Shown here piece after piece: positions 23,304 to 32,284 of a DNA stretch of 32,673 nucleotides. Under the pieces are notes generated by a model that saw only the letters and a program-made list of their open reading frames with translations, was not told the origin of the DNA and searched no databases. This DNA is from Oceanospirillaceae bacterium UBA2001. GTDB taxonomy: Bacteria > Pseudomonadota > Gammaproteobacteria > Pseudomonadales > Balneatricaceae. The stretch is taken from contig DDCR01000190.1 of the NCBI GenBank assembly GCA_002335115.1, positions 1 through 32,673 on the forward strand, read 5' to 3'. A program made the translations under genes and the position numbers. Position 1 is the first letter of the stretch, and each line of letters opens with the position of its first letter.

Positions 23304-24326
23304 ATGACTTCATCTTCATCAACAGGTGGCTACAAAACTGAGAAAAGCTGGAAAGACTGGCTTCCCAAAGATCACAGTATTCTAATGGTGCTGTTGGGTA
23401 CTGCCCTTACTTTCGAAATTCTTGGGTGGTTTATATCAGGGCAGAGTTTTATTTTTAATACCCAGCGCCTCACTATTATCATTTTACAGATGTCCATTAT
23501 AGGTATTATTGCCATCGGCGTGACCCAGATCATTATCATGGCAGGTATCGATCTATCCAGTGGTTCAATGTTAGCGTTTACTGGGTTGGTGGCTGCAAGC
23601 TTAGCTCAGACCTCAGATTTTACCCGAGCCGTCTACCCTGCCTTAACTGATATGCCTGTGTTAGTACCGATTTTGGCGGGTATTTTGATGGGCTTTGTGT
23701 TGGGTGGAGTCAACGGAGGCTTGATTGCTTATTCAGGTATCCCACCGTTTATTGCAACTCTGGGCATGTTGGTGGCAGCTCGCGGCTTGGCACGCTGGTA
23801 CACCAGTGGTTCCCAAGTGAGCTTTTTTATCGACGACTATGCTGTTTTAGGTAGTGGCATTGTTCCAGTGGTCATATTTTTAACCACCGCCATGGCCTTC
23901 CATTTACTGCTGCGCTATACGCGCTATGGCCGCTATACCTATGCGATTGGTTCTAACGAGCAAGCTGCTCGGGTGGCTGGCATCAATATCAAAGCTCATA
24001 AGCTATTAGTCTACACCCTAGCAGGCGGACTATATGGACTGGCAGCAGTGGTGGAAACGTCACGAACTCTCACCGCTCAATCGGGTGCGGGCATGTTGTA
24101 CGAATTAGATGCTATCGCTGCTGTGGTGATTGGTGGCACCTCATTAATGGGCGGCAAAGGTCGTATTACAGGCACTATTATTGGTGTGTGTATTTTAGGT
24201 GTGATCACCTCTGGCTTTACCTTTTTAGGTATTGGTTCGTTTTACACCAACATTGTAAAGGGAATCATTATTGTGGCGGCGGTCGTTGCCGATCAATATC
24301 GTAATAACAATAATGGCAACCGTTAA
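23304..24326 (+). CDS. Sugar ABC transporter permease 2 (BPD_transp_2 family)
   Basis: This 340-residue paralogue of the preceding permease has the same order of motifs: GIDLSSGSMLAF, GIPPFIATLGMLVAARG, TYAIGSNEQAARVAGIN and ELDAIAAVVIGGTSLMGGKGRI. It has a longer hydrophilic N-terminus of about 25 residues (MTSSSSTGGYKTEKSWKDW). I use ATG 23304 with AAGGAC upstream and a 13-base gap after permease 1. With permease 1 it likely forms the membrane channel of the importer. Confidence 0.92.
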   Translation: MTSSSSTGGYKTEKSWKDWLPKDHSILMVLLGTALTFEILGWFISGQSFIFNTQRLTIIILQMSIIGIIAIGVTQIIIMAGIDLSSGSMLAFTGLVAASLAQTSDFTRAVYPALTDMPVLVPILAGILMGFVLGGVNGGLIAYSGIPPFIATLGMLVAARGLARWYTSGSQVSFFIDDYAVLGSGIVPVVIFLTTAMAFHLLLRYTRYGRYTYAIGSNEQAARVAGINIKAHKLLVYTLAGGLYGLAAVVETSRTLTAQSGAGMLYELDAIAAVVIGGTSLMGGKGRITGTIIGVCILGVITSGFTFLGIGSFYTNIVKGIIIVAAVVADQYRNNNNGNR

Positions 24327-24387
24327 AAATAGATAGATTGAAGGCTCAGCCCACTGGGGTTCCAGAACTAAAGATAGAGACAAAGAC

Positions 24388-25512
24388 ATGAAAGAAATAG
24401 GCATAGGGGTTATTGGTACGGCATTTATGGGCAAGGCCCATTCCATCGCATATGCATCTGCAGGCACTGCTTTTGGTGGTCAATTACGCCCAAGGTTGGA
24501 AATGGTGTGCGATCAAGACCCACACATTGCCGAGACCAAACGCGCAGAAATGGGCTTTGCCCGTTGCACCACAGATTATATGGATGTGGTGAATGACCCC
24601 AAGGTTGATTTAATTTCTATTTGTGTGCCCAACTCTGTGCACAAAGAAATTGCCATCGCCGCCCTCGCTGCAGGCAAACATGTTTGGTGTGAAAAACCCA
24701 TGTCGACCAACTTGTCAGACTCTCAAGCCATGGTAGATGCTGCTGCAGCCAGCGATCAGAAAACTATAGTGGGTTATAACTACATCCAAAACCCTCTAGT
24801 CCATGCCGCACGTGACATGATTAACGAAGGTGTTATTGGAGACGTCACAGGCTTCTTTGGTGTCTATGATGTAGACAACGAAGCTGATCCAGAGCGGCCT
24901 TATAGTTGGCGTATGAACCGCGAGTTATCCGGCACTGGCGCCAACGCTGATGTTATGTGTCACTTAGTCAGCGTTGCCCATTTTATGACCGGTAGTGATA
25001 TTAGTCGCGTGGTGGGTGAATATGACATTGTTTACCCCGACCGTCATGACCCTAAAACCAACACCCGTAAAACGGTTGATAATGATGATGTGTGCATGGC
25101 CATTGCGCGTTTCAAAAGTGGCATTAAAGGCACACTTCGGGTCAGTCGTGTGGCTTGGGGTCGCAAATGTGGTTTAAGTTGGGAAGTGCATGGCTCAAAG
25201 GGCATGATTCGCTTTGACCAAGAGCGCCTTAACGAATTACAACTTTTCACTCCCTCTGATGATCCCCGCCAGCAGGGCTTCCGTACTATTTTGTCTGGCC
25301 CTTATCACAAGCCTTACGATGCTTTTTTACCTAACGCGGGGCATACGCTGGGTTATATTGATGTCAAAGCGTGTGAGCTCAATCAATTACTTACCACCAT
25401 TGAACAAGGTGGACAAACATGGCCGAGTTTTGCTGATGGGTTAAACATCGAAAAGGTCATGGATGCCATTGACCGGTCAGCCATGAGTGGTCAATGGAAG
25501 GACGTGGAATAA
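24388..25512 (+). CDS. Gfo/Idh/MocA-family dehydrogenase, putative cyclitol/sugar dehydrogenase
   Basis: This 374-residue NAD(P)-dependent oxidoreductase has the Rossmann segment GVIGTAFMGKAHS (8-20), EKP at 102-104 and an Asp188-x3-His192 pair (ADVMCHLVSVAHF), the same catalytic layout as IolG. It is longer than IolG and belongs to a different branch. It follows the importer genes by 61 bases and starts the second enzyme set (dehydrogenase, kinase, isomerase, aldolase, SDR). It probably makes the first oxidation of the imported compound, for example another inositol stereoisomer, inosose or a sugar. The exact substrate cannot be read from sequence. Confidence 0.9.
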   Translation: MKEIGIGVIGTAFMGKAHSIAYASAGTAFGGQLRPRLEMVCDQDPHIAETKRAEMGFARCTTDYMDVVNDPKVDLISICVPNSVHKEIAIAALAAGKHVWCEKPMSTNLSDSQAMVDAAAASDQKTIVGYNYIQNPLVHAARDMINEGVIGDVTGFFGVYDVDNEADPERPYSWRMNRELSGTGANADVMCHLVSVAHFMTGSDISRVVGEYDIVYPDRHDPKTNTRKTVDNDDVCMAIARFKSGIKGTLRVSRVAWGRKCGLSWEVHGSKGMIRFDQERLNELQLFTPSDDPRQQGFRTILSGPYHKPYDAFLPNAGHTLGYIDVKACELNQLLTTIEQGGQTWPSFADGLNIEKVMDAIDRSAMSGQWKDVE

Positions 25513-25513
25513 C

Positions 25514-26506
25514 ATGACTAGCCTGCCCCTGTCTGACTCTGGCAAGACTTGGAATGCACTGGTTTTAGGCCGTGCAGGTCTTGACCTGTATCCCCAACCC
25601 GATGGTGGTAAAACTAGCGATGCGGATGGTTTTAGCGCTGACATGGGCGGATCTGGGGGCAACATCGCTGTGGCTATGAGCCGGGCTGGATCTAAAGTGG
25701 CACTCTTGTCGGCTGTGTCTGAGGATACTGTTGGCCATTTTGTGCGCCAAAGACTCGCACAATACCAAGTGAGTGATGCATTTTTGCAAGTGAGTTTGGG
25801 CACTAGTCGCACCAGTCTTGCGTTAGCCGAAGTCAGACCCACAAATTGCGAAGTGGTGATTTACCGCAATGATGCCGCTGATCTACAGTTGCAGCTTACC
25901 GACGCAATGAAGCATGCCGTGACCCAAAGCGATAATCTGGTCGTGACGGGCACAGCCCTTATTTCTGAACCTTCACGCACCACGACTTTAGAACTCATGC
26001 TGCACGCTAAGCGCCATCATTGTCATGTTTGGCTAGACTTAGACTACCGCCCATGGAATTGGCCCGATCTGCAAACGACTCGAGCGATTTATAGCCTAGC
26101 CGCGGAACATGCCCACGTCGTGGTCGGTAATGAAGAAGAGTTTGCTGTGCTGACCGATGAGTTAGATTTATATATTAAACAAGCAAGTTTAGCCGCCAAG
26201 GGGCAAACCATTTTGCTTAAACGGGGTGGCCATGGGGCCAGTCTATTTACCCAGGATCAACGCCTTGATACTGGCGTTTACCCCGTCAAATCTTTAAAAC
26301 CCTACGGCGCTGGTGATGCGTTTTTGGGTAATCTAGTGCACCATTACAGCGGGCATGAGGATTGGCAGGCTGCCATATCCTGTGGCAGCGCAGCTGCAGC
26401 AATCGTGGTTTCCCAACGAGGCTGCGCCAGCGCTATGCCCAGTCCAGAGCAAATTACATTAATGCAGCAATCCATGGTCATGACCCCATCTGCCAACTGG
26501 CGTTAG
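25514..26506 (+). CDS. PfkB-family kinase, IolC-like (second 5-dehydro-2-deoxygluconokinase-type)
   Basis: This 330-residue kinase has the N-terminal GRAGLDLY and GGSGGNIAVAMSRAG segments, DLDYRPWNW (~175-183), NEEEF (206-210) and GAGDAF (265-270) with catalytic Asp268. DxDYRP followed by W is shared with the IolC half of the fusion at 17230, so this is an IolC-type kinase without the DUF2090 domain. It begins one base after the preceding stop, at ATG 25514 with GGAAGGA upstream. It probably phosphorylates a 2-deoxy-keto-gluconate-like acid made by the neighbouring IolB-like isomerase. Confidence 0.88.
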   Translation: MTSLPLSDSGKTWNALVLGRAGLDLYPQPDGGKTSDADGFSADMGGSGGNIAVAMSRAGSKVALLSAVSEDTVGHFVRQRLAQYQVSDAFLQVSLGTSRTSLALAEVRPTNCEVVIYRNDAADLQLQLTDAMKHAVTQSDNLVVTGTALISEPSRTTTLELMLHAKRHHCHVWLDLDYRPWNWPDLQTTRAIYSLAAEHAHVVVGNEEEFAVLTDELDLYIKQASLAAKGQTILLKRGGHGASLFTQDQRLDTGVYPVKSLKPYGAGDAFLGNLVHHYSGHEDWQAAISCGSAAAAIVVSQRGCASAMPSPEQITLMQQSMVMTPSANWR

Positions 26507-26530
26507 GCCAACGTTTATTAGGAGTTTTAC

Positions 26531-27370
26531 ATGCATATTCCACATCACGATAACCAAAACCAAGCCATTGTCGATCGTGACAATGAAAAAACACCTTTGT
26601 GTTATTTTAATATCGTTAAACTCACAAAGGGAGAGTCTTTTACCTCCGAAGTTGAAGGGTATGAAACCTGTTTAGTACCTGCCACTGGAAGTATTGACGT
26701 GAGTGTTGCAGGTCAACACTTTGCAGCAGTGGGCAAGCGCATGCACATATGGGAAGGCGAGCCCGAAGGGGTTTATGTTCCTTTGAGCACTGAAGTTACA
26801 TTTACCTGTGTCAGCGATCAGGCTGAAATTTTTATCTCAGGGGCCAGGCACGATGAAGTGTATCAACCATTTGTCGTGCGTGAGTCAGACATTGACCCCG
26901 TGCAATATGGCTCTGATGACACCAAAACCCACCGTAAAATTAAACATATATTAGGTAAATCTCAAGCTGGTCAAGTGGGTCGATTACTGGTAAGCGAGTT
27001 GTTTACGGTCGGTGCAGGAGGCTGGTCTGGCTTTCCACCCCACAAACATGACACTGATACTTTACCTGCAGAAACTCGTCACGACGAAGTCTATAACTTC
27101 CGTTTTAATCCAGAGCACGGCTTTGGAGCCCAGTTTTTAACCCAAGAGGGTGAAGACATGGGTGAGGTTTTCCATATTCGCAATGGCTCCACCATCCAAA
27201 TAGAAAAAGGCTACCACCCCTGTGTTGCAGGACCCGGTTATGAAATGTATTACTTCACTATTTTAGCGGGCAAATCGCAACGTCCATTACACCAAAACTT
27301 CCACCCTGAACATGCCTATCAACTGGAAACTATTCCCGGTATGAAAGATATGATCAGTAAGTTTAAGTAG
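26531..27370 (+). CDS. Second IolB-family isomerase (5-deoxy-glucuronate isomerase-like)
   Basis: This 279-residue bicupin protein keeps the IolB metal site: PPHKHD (169-174), Glu186 (RHDEVYNF) and His229 (EKGYHPCVAG). It clearly differs from the first IolB (for instance GWSGFPPHKHDTDTLPAETRHDE against HWSSYPPHKHDRDASPTETLLEE, in parts). It should interconvert an aldehyde acid and a keto acid of the deoxy-uronate type. It lies between the second kinase and the class II aldolase, with an AGGAG ribosome-binding site. Because no second IolD or IolE accompanies it, its substrate may come from another route. Confidence 0.88.
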   Translation: MHIPHHDNQNQAIVDRDNEKTPLCYFNIVKLTKGESFTSEVEGYETCLVPATGSIDVSVAGQHFAAVGKRMHIWEGEPEGVYVPLSTEVTFTCVSDQAEIFISGARHDEVYQPFVVRESDIDPVQYGSDDTKTHRKIKHILGKSQAGQVGRLLVSELFTVGAGGWSGFPPHKHDTDTLPAETRHDEVYNFRFNPEHGFGAQFLTQEGEDMGEVFHIRNGSTIQIEKGYHPCVAGPGYEMYYFTILAGKSQRPLHQNFHPEHAYQLETIPGMKDMISKFK

Positions 27371-27376
27371 ACCAAC

Positions 27377-28207
27377 ATGTTAGTTAATTTAACAGACCTA
27401 ATGCAGCCAGCATTAACGCAGGGCTATGCTGTGCCATGCTTTAATGTGTTTGGCTATGAGGACGCTTTGGCCGTTATCAAAGCGGCAGAGGCGCGCAATG
27501 CCAGTGTCATTCTGGCAGTGAACTTGGACATGACCTTGTTTATGCCATTAGAGCATATTATTGGTATGCTCAAGCCACTTGCGCAAAGTGCCACAGTGCC
27601 TGTGTGCCTGCACCTTGATCATAACTATGACATTCCCACGGTAATCAAAGCCATAGACGTAGGTTTCACCTCCGTCATGTACGATGGTTCACAGTTGCCA
27701 ATCGCAGAAAATATCGCAGGGGTCAAGCAGGTGGTTGAGCATGCCAAACTTGCTGGGGCTTCCGTAGAAGCAGAAGTAGGATCGGTACCCTATGCCAGTG
27801 GTCGGGATCATATCAAGTCTGAACTGACTGACATTGGAGAGGCTGTGATGATGCTAGAGCAAGCCAAACCAGATGTGCTGGCCGTCTCTGTGGGTAATAT
27901 ACATCGTTTAGAGAACACCTTTGTCGATATTGACTTCACCCGCTTTGAAGAATTGCAAGCCGCGTTAAATGTGGCCTTAGTTATTCATGGCACTAGCGGT
28001 GTAAAAAGTCATGATATACAAACTTTGGCCAAAGCAAACGTGTGTAAATTCAATATAGGCACCTGCCTGCGTCAGCGTTTTGGTCACACTTTACGCCGCA
28101 CTCTTGACGCCGACGCCGACGTATTTGATCGGCTTACCATCATGAAGACAATCATTCCTGAAGTGAGTGATGAAGCAGATAAAATGATTCGTTTGCTGGG
28201 CCAATAA
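27377..28207 (+). CDS. Class II aldolase, IolJ/FbaA-like with altered zinc-site motifs
   Basis: This 276-residue protein has the class II (zinc) fructose-bisphosphate-aldolase fold. Asp81-His82 are the catalytic Asp and zinc ligand (CLHLDHNYD), Glu133 lies in VEAEVG, His176 is in VGNIHRL, and His204 is in VIHGTSG. In the canonical family these read DHG, VHG and HGGSG; here the glycine after each His, or in the last loop, is replaced (Asn, Arg and Thr). In inositol pathways IolJ splits 5-dehydro-2-deoxygluconate-6-phosphate. The gene follows the second IolB by 6 bases, so it likely cleaves the phosphorylated product of this second set. Substrate specificity is uncertain. Confidence 0.87.
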   Translation: MLVNLTDLMQPALTQGYAVPCFNVFGYEDALAVIKAAEARNASVILAVNLDMTLFMPLEHIIGMLKPLAQSATVPVCLHLDHNYDIPTVIKAIDVGFTSVMYDGSQLPIAENIAGVKQVVEHAKLAGASVEAEVGSVPYASGRDHIKSELTDIGEAVMMLEQAKPDVLAVSVGNIHRLENTFVDIDFTRFEELQAALNVALVIHGTSGVKSHDIQTLAKANVCKFNIGTCLRQRFGHTLRRTLDADADVFDRLTIMKTIIPEVSDEADKMIRLLGQ

Positions 28208-28252
28208 GTGGGCCACAGCTCACTCCAAATTAACCTGAAACGAGATTAGCTC

Positions 28253-29086
28253 ATGGCTCAATTAACTGGCCTCAACAATAAAGTAGCCGTCATTACTGGC
28301 GGTAGCCAAGGCCTCGGGGCGGCTACTGCTCACTTATTTGCAGAGCGCGGTGCCAAGGGCCTTGTCTTGTGTGGCCGCCAAACGGCCAAAGGGCTGGCTG
28401 TCGCAGAGAGTATTCAAAGTCAATATCCAGCCTGCAAAGTGCACTTTGTGACCGCAGACCTAGCTGAAATAGATGCACCGCAACACATCATAAATGCGGC
28501 ACAAGAGCATTTTGGACAACTCAACATTCTGATCAACGTGGCGGGTCTATCTGAGCGTGGTACCATTTTAGACACTTCTCCCGAGCTCTTTGACCGTATC
28601 ATGAACATTAATGTGCGCGCGCCCTTTTTTCTTATTCAAGCCGCTGCTAAATTAATGCGCAGCACTGGCAATGATGGCTCTATTGTTAGCATTGGTTCTA
28701 TTGCTGCCTATGCCGGTATGCCAATGCTCACTGCTTATTGCACCTCAAAAGGCGGTCTCAATACCCTGACCCGCAATGCAGCTCACGCTTTAATGCGAGA
28801 CCGAATTCGAGTCAACTGCTTAAATATTGGTTGGATGGCAAGTGATGAAGAAGATGTTATTCAACGCAAGTATCATGGTGCTGAGGATGGCTGGCAAGAA
28901 AAAGTGGGCGCCGGCATGCCTTTTGGGCGTTTGGTGGACCCTCAGGAAGTCGCCCGTGCTTTGGCTTTTCTAGCCAGTGACGAGTCGGGCTTAATGACAG
29001 GTTCAGTGGTTAATTTTGACCAGTCCGTATGGGCTGCCAGTGATGCCATGGTGGTACCCGAGCAGCGTTTGCAGGATGCCCCATAA
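28253..29086 (+). CDS. Short-chain dehydrogenase/reductase (SDR)
   Basis: This 277-residue classical SDR has the cofactor loop TGGSQGLG (15-22), NVAG (95-98), Asn120 and the catalytic Ser149, Tyr162 and Lys166 (SIAAYAG, then YCTSK). It oxidises or reduces a hydroxyl group with NAD(P)(H). It is the last gene of the rightward ABC-plus-enzymes operon, 45 bases after the aldolase, so the substrate is probably a cyclitol, inosose or sugar acid. It lacks an extended domain, and the C-terminal ~25 residues beyond the usual SDR end (SAASDAMVVPEQRLQ-like) are not recognised. Confidence 0.85.
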   Translation: MAQLTGLNNKVAVITGGSQGLGAATAHLFAERGAKGLVLCGRQTAKGLAVAESIQSQYPACKVHFVTADLAEIDAPQHIINAAQEHFGQLNILINVAGLSERGTILDTSPELFDRIMNINVRAPFFLIQAAAKLMRSTGNDGSIVSIGSIAAYAGMPMLTAYCTSKGGLNTLTRNAAHALMRDRIRVNCLNIGWMASDEEDVIQRKYHGAEDGWQEKVGAGMPFGRLVDPQEVARALAFLASDESGLMTGSVVNFDQSVWAASDAMVVPEQRLQDAP

Positions 29087-29146
29087 CTAGTCCACAGTGG
29101 CTTTGGATGAAAAGTAACGCGCCTCGCCTTGAAATTCAAAGTCTAA

Positions 29147-29569
29147 TTATAGCGCTCTAGTAGCCATTGGATGATCGGAGTTTAACTCTAGTAAGTCCCA
29201 TAAATTACCATACAGGTCTTCAAATACCGCCACCGTGCCATAGTCTTGTTGTTGGGGTTGCCTAATGAACTTTATACCTTCTAAGACCATGCGTTTGTAA
29301 TCACGCCAAACGTCATCAGTGGCTAAAAAAAGAAACACTCTCCCCCCAGTCTGATCACCTACCACAGCCTTTTGCTCTGCTTTAGACGCGCGCGCTAACA
29401 ATAAAGTCACGCCATTGGAACCAGGAGGTGAAACCACTACCCAACGTTTGTCTTGTGTTGGCTGAAAGGTGTCTTCAATGAGTTCAAACTTTAATTTATT
29501 GACATAAAAGTTAATCGCTTCATCGTAATCTTCCACCACCAAGGCAATGTGCACGATAGATTGTTTCAA
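29147..29569 (-). CDS. Glyoxalase/bleomycin-resistance (VOC) family protein
   Basis: This 140-residue protein is a single vicinal-oxygen-chelate domain made of two beta-alpha-beta-beta-beta modules. It begins SIVHIALVVEDYDEAINFYVNKLKFE with His7 as a likely metal ligand and ends VFEDLYGNLWDLLEL with a Glu in the usual metal position. It could be a lyase, isomerase or dioxygenase-like enzyme, or a resistance protein. It stands alone between the convergent SDR gene and the LysR gene, with no contextual clue to function. Confidence 0.85.
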   Translation of the reverse strand: MKQSIVHIALVVEDYDEAINFYVNKLKFELIEDTFQPTQDKRWVVVSPPGSNGVTLLLARASKAEQKAVVGDQTGGRVFLFLATDDVWRDYKRMVLEGIKFIRQPQQQDYGTVAVFEDLYGNLWDLLELNSDHPMATRAL

Positions 29570-29712
29570 TGGTCTGGTCCTCGCTATGTTATTCAGACTG
29601 GAGAAAATATTAGTCTTTAATACTCCTCGTTTTTATGATGTTCATAAACGATAGCCGCGTCTTAACTTGCAAAGGTGAGCATTATCGAACCCACTATTTA
29701 AGCTAATGCACC

Positions 29713-30591
29713 TTAAACCTGAGCTAACAGCCAATCCTTAAAGGCCATTACATCTGGGCGTTGTAAATGGGCTTTAGGGCACACCACATAATAGGCATAA
29801 TCAGTAATGAGTACCTGATCAAATACAATGACTAAGCGTCCAGAAGCCAAATGGTCCTCCACAAACGGAGTCGATCCTAGAGCTACGCCTTGACCATCTA
29901 TGGCTGCTTGAATTAATACGTTAGTGTCATCAATGGTGGTGCCACGTCTGTTATTAATGCCCTTTACCCCAGCCTGCCGCAGCCATTCATTCCAGGCGTA
30001 TGGGCCCGCATCATGTAATAAAGTGACGTTGAGCAACTGCTCTGGATTAATTATAGGTTCATTATTGGCGACCCATTCGGGGCTTGCTACAGGAAAAAAA
30101 TCTAGACTGATGATGGCCGTACTTTCGACACCTTTCCAGTCACCACGGCCATAGGTGACGGCTAGATCGATGTCTTCTCGTTCAAAGTCAACTGGGTTGT
30201 GCGCATGGAATAAACATAGGTCAATTTCTGGGTACATTTGCCAAAAGTCTTTCAAACGTGGCGATAACCACTTAGCTGCAAAAGACGGCGCTAAACGCAC
30301 GTTGAGCAAAGAGCCCGCCTTGTCTTGTTTTAGACTCACTACCGCATTGGCTATATCATCAAATGCACCCGCTAATACTGGCATCAAGGCAGCGCCTTGA
30401 GCTGTGAGGGTTAAGTTACGTGGCAAGCGTTTAAACAAACGATGACCTAGATAATCTTCCAGGCCTTTCACTTGATGACTAATGGCTGCTTGGGTGACAA
30501 ATAATTCATCCGCAGCATGAGTAAAACTCAGGTGTCTCGCTGTGGCTTCAAAGGCACGTAAGCTATTTAAAGAAGGGAGTTTTCTGGCCAT
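29713..30591 (-). CDS. LysR-family transcriptional regulator, GcvA-like
   Basis: This 292-residue protein has an N-terminal helix-turn-helix (LSFTHAADELFVTQAAISHQVKGLE, in parts; residues ~20-45) followed by RLFKRLPRNLTLT and a substrate-binding domain with AVTYGRGDW and GQGVALGS. The pattern is that of the GcvA branch (MARKLPSLNSLRAFEATARH). It is divergent from the MttB-family gene at 30731 and probably activates it, with glycine or a methylated-glycine compound as a plausible effector. A T-N11-A site with CTAAT half-sites lies in between. Confidence 0.92.
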   Translation of the reverse strand: MARKLPSLNSLRAFEATARHLSFTHAADELFVTQAAISHQVKGLEDYLGHRLFKRLPRNLTLTAQGAALMPVLAGAFDDIANAVVSLKQDKAGSLLNVRLAPSFAAKWLSPRLKDFWQMYPEIDLCLFHAHNPVDFEREDIDLAVTYGRGDWKGVESTAIISLDFFPVASPEWVANNEPIINPEQLLNVTLLHDAGPYAWNEWLRQAGVKGINNRRGTTIDDTNVLIQAAIDGQGVALGSTPFVEDHLASGRLVIVFDQVLITDYAYYVVCPKAHLQRPDVMAFKDWLLAQV

Positions 30592-30622
30592 TGATGAAAC
30601 CCACTATAACATCCAGATTGAT

Positions 30623-30637
30623 ATTAGTTATTCTAAT
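30623..30637. promoter_or_regulatory. ATTAG-N5-CTAAT, probable LysR (GcvA-type) operator
   Basis: A perfect inverted repeat, ATTAG-TTATT-CTAAT, with the T-N11-A geometry of LysR sites. CTAAT is the core I recall for E. coli GcvA binding. It lies 32 bases upstream of the LysR start and 93 bases upstream of the mttB-family start, well placed for autorepression and activation. Confidence 0.65.
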
Positions 30638-30730
30638 CCAAAAGCATAAAAATAATCAATTGAATAGAATTATATTTCAGCTAAAAATGAGCCGATTTCA
30701 AAACAATAAAAACCTTAATCTGGAAATAAT

Positions 30731-32272
30731 ATGTCACGTCGATCCGGAGGCCGTCAGGCCCGTTTAGCAGAGCGTTTAGCCCCCTTAACTGAAGAAGCAA
30801 AACCTGTCCATCCAGGGGAAACTGGCGGCACCTTTATGCCCCTGTCTCCCAGTGCGATGGCGGCTATTGCTGAAAATGCTTACCGCATTTTAGAAGACAT
30901 TGGATTTGGGCGATCGACACCCCACTGCACTGACACTATGGTCGCTGCTGGAGCAACCATGGGTGATGATGGCCGCTTGCGTATCCCCCGCAGCTTAGTT
31001 GAACATACGTTAAGTATCTGTCAGCGAAATTTAACCCTTTATGGCGTTGATGCCAAACACGATTTAGCGATTAATGGCCAGCGGGTGCATTTCTCAACAG
31101 CAGGCGCTGCAGTGCACGTGTCAGACCCAGAAAATAATTCCTACCGTAATTCTGCCACTGAAGATTTGTATGATATGGCGCGGATTGCCGATACCTGTGA
31201 ACACATTCATATGTTTCAACGTATGTGCGTATTAAGAGACATAGACGATCCAAAAACTATGGATTTAAATACCCTATATTGTTCTGTCATGGGTAATAGT
31301 AAACATATAGGTACCAGTTTTACCGAAGCTGATCATGTGAGTGCAGGGCTAAAAATGCTGCACCATTTTTCTGGCAGTGAAGCCGCATGGCGAGCACGCC
31401 CTTTCGTGAGTATGTCCAATTGTTTTGTGGTGCCGCCCATGACCTTTGCAGAGGAGTCTTTAGAATGTCTGCGTGTCGGTGTAGAAGGAGGCATGCCTAT
31501 CTTGTTACTTTCAGCCGGACAAGCTGGAGCGACAGCACCTGCGTTGCTAGCCGGTGCTGTGTCTCAAGCATGGGCGGAATGTTTAGGCGGTTTAGTCTAC
31601 GTTAATGCAATAAAGCCAGGCGCTCCTGCCATTATCGGCACTTGGCCTTTTGTGTCTGATTTGCGCACTGGGGCTATGAGTGGCGGTTCTCCAGAACAAG
31701 GCATTTTATCTGCAGCCTGCGCCCAAATGGGTAACTATTTTGATTTGCCCACAGGCACCGCCTGTGGCATGACGGATGCAAAGTTTCCAGACTTTCAGGC
31801 GGGTGCTGAAAGAGCTTATACTGCGGTTGCAGCAGCGATGGCTGGAGCCAATGTGGTGTATGAGGCGGCTGGAATGTATGGCAGTTTAATGGGAGCTTGC
31901 CCGGAAAGTTTACTCATGGACAATGACGTATTAGGGGCTTGCATGCGCATGACTAAAGGCCTTAAAGTAGACGCAGACAGCTTAAGCTTTGATGTCATAA
32001 ATGAGGTGTGCATGGGTGGCAAAGGTCACTATTTAGGCTCTGACCAGACCCTATCAGTAATGCAAACTGAATACATTTATCCCAATTTAGGTGACCGCAG
32101 CAGTCCCAATGTATGGGCTGAACAAGGGAAACCTGTGTTATTAGACAAAGCCATTGCTAAAAAGAAAGAACTATTAGCCAGCTATTTCCCTACCCACATC
32201 AGTGATGAGGCCGATTTAGCCATCAGAGCAGAATTTGATATCCGCCTGACCCGCAAACAAATTGGCCGTTAA
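30731..32272 (+). CDS. MttB-family methyltransferase (non-pyrrolysine trimethylamine/betaine methyltransferase-like)
   Basis: This 513-residue protein belongs to the MttB superfamily (AAYRILEDIGFG-type N-terminal segment, HVSDPENNSYRNSATEDLYDMARI in parts, TGTACGMTDAKFPDFQAGAERAYT in parts, and MRMTKGL). The archaeal trimethylamine enzyme needs an in-frame TAG for pyrrolysine; this gene has none, so it is of the non-Pyl branch, some of whose members demethylate glycine betaine or other quaternary amines and pass the methyl group to a corrinoid protein. No corrinoid protein is in view. It starts at ATG 30731 with GGAA upstream and is followed 12 bases later by an FAD demethylating dehydrogenase. 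The substrate is inferred as a methylated amine. Confidence 0.9.
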   Translation: MSRRSGGRQARLAERLAPLTEEAKPVHPGETGGTFMPLSPSAMAAIAENAYRILEDIGFGRSTPHCTDTMVAAGATMGDDGRLRIPRSLVEHTLSICQRNLTLYGVDAKHDLAINGQRVHFSTAGAAVHVSDPENNSYRNSATEDLYDMARIADTCEHIHMFQRMCVLRDIDDPKTMDLNTLYCSVMGNSKHIGTSFTEADHVSAGLKMLHHFSGSEAAWRARPFVSMSNCFVVPPMTFAEESLECLRVGVEGGMPILLLSAGQAGATAPALLAGAVSQAWAECLGGLVYVNAIKPGAPAIIGTWPFVSDLRTGAMSGGSPEQGILSAACAQMGNYFDLPTGTACGMTDAKFPDFQAGAERAYTAVAAAMAGANVVYEAAGMYGSLMGACPESLLMDNDVLGACMRMTKGLKVDADSLSFDVINEVCMGGKGHYLGSDQTLSVMQTEYIYPNLGDRSSPNVWAEQGKPVLLDKAIAKKKELLASYFPTHISDEADLAIRAEFDIRLTRKQIGR

Positions 32273-32284
32273 GAGAAAATTATT

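Noticed and set aside
30731..32272. Pyrrolysine-encoding TAG in the mttB-family gene
   Set aside because: The frame is open through its full 513 codons without an internal TAG.
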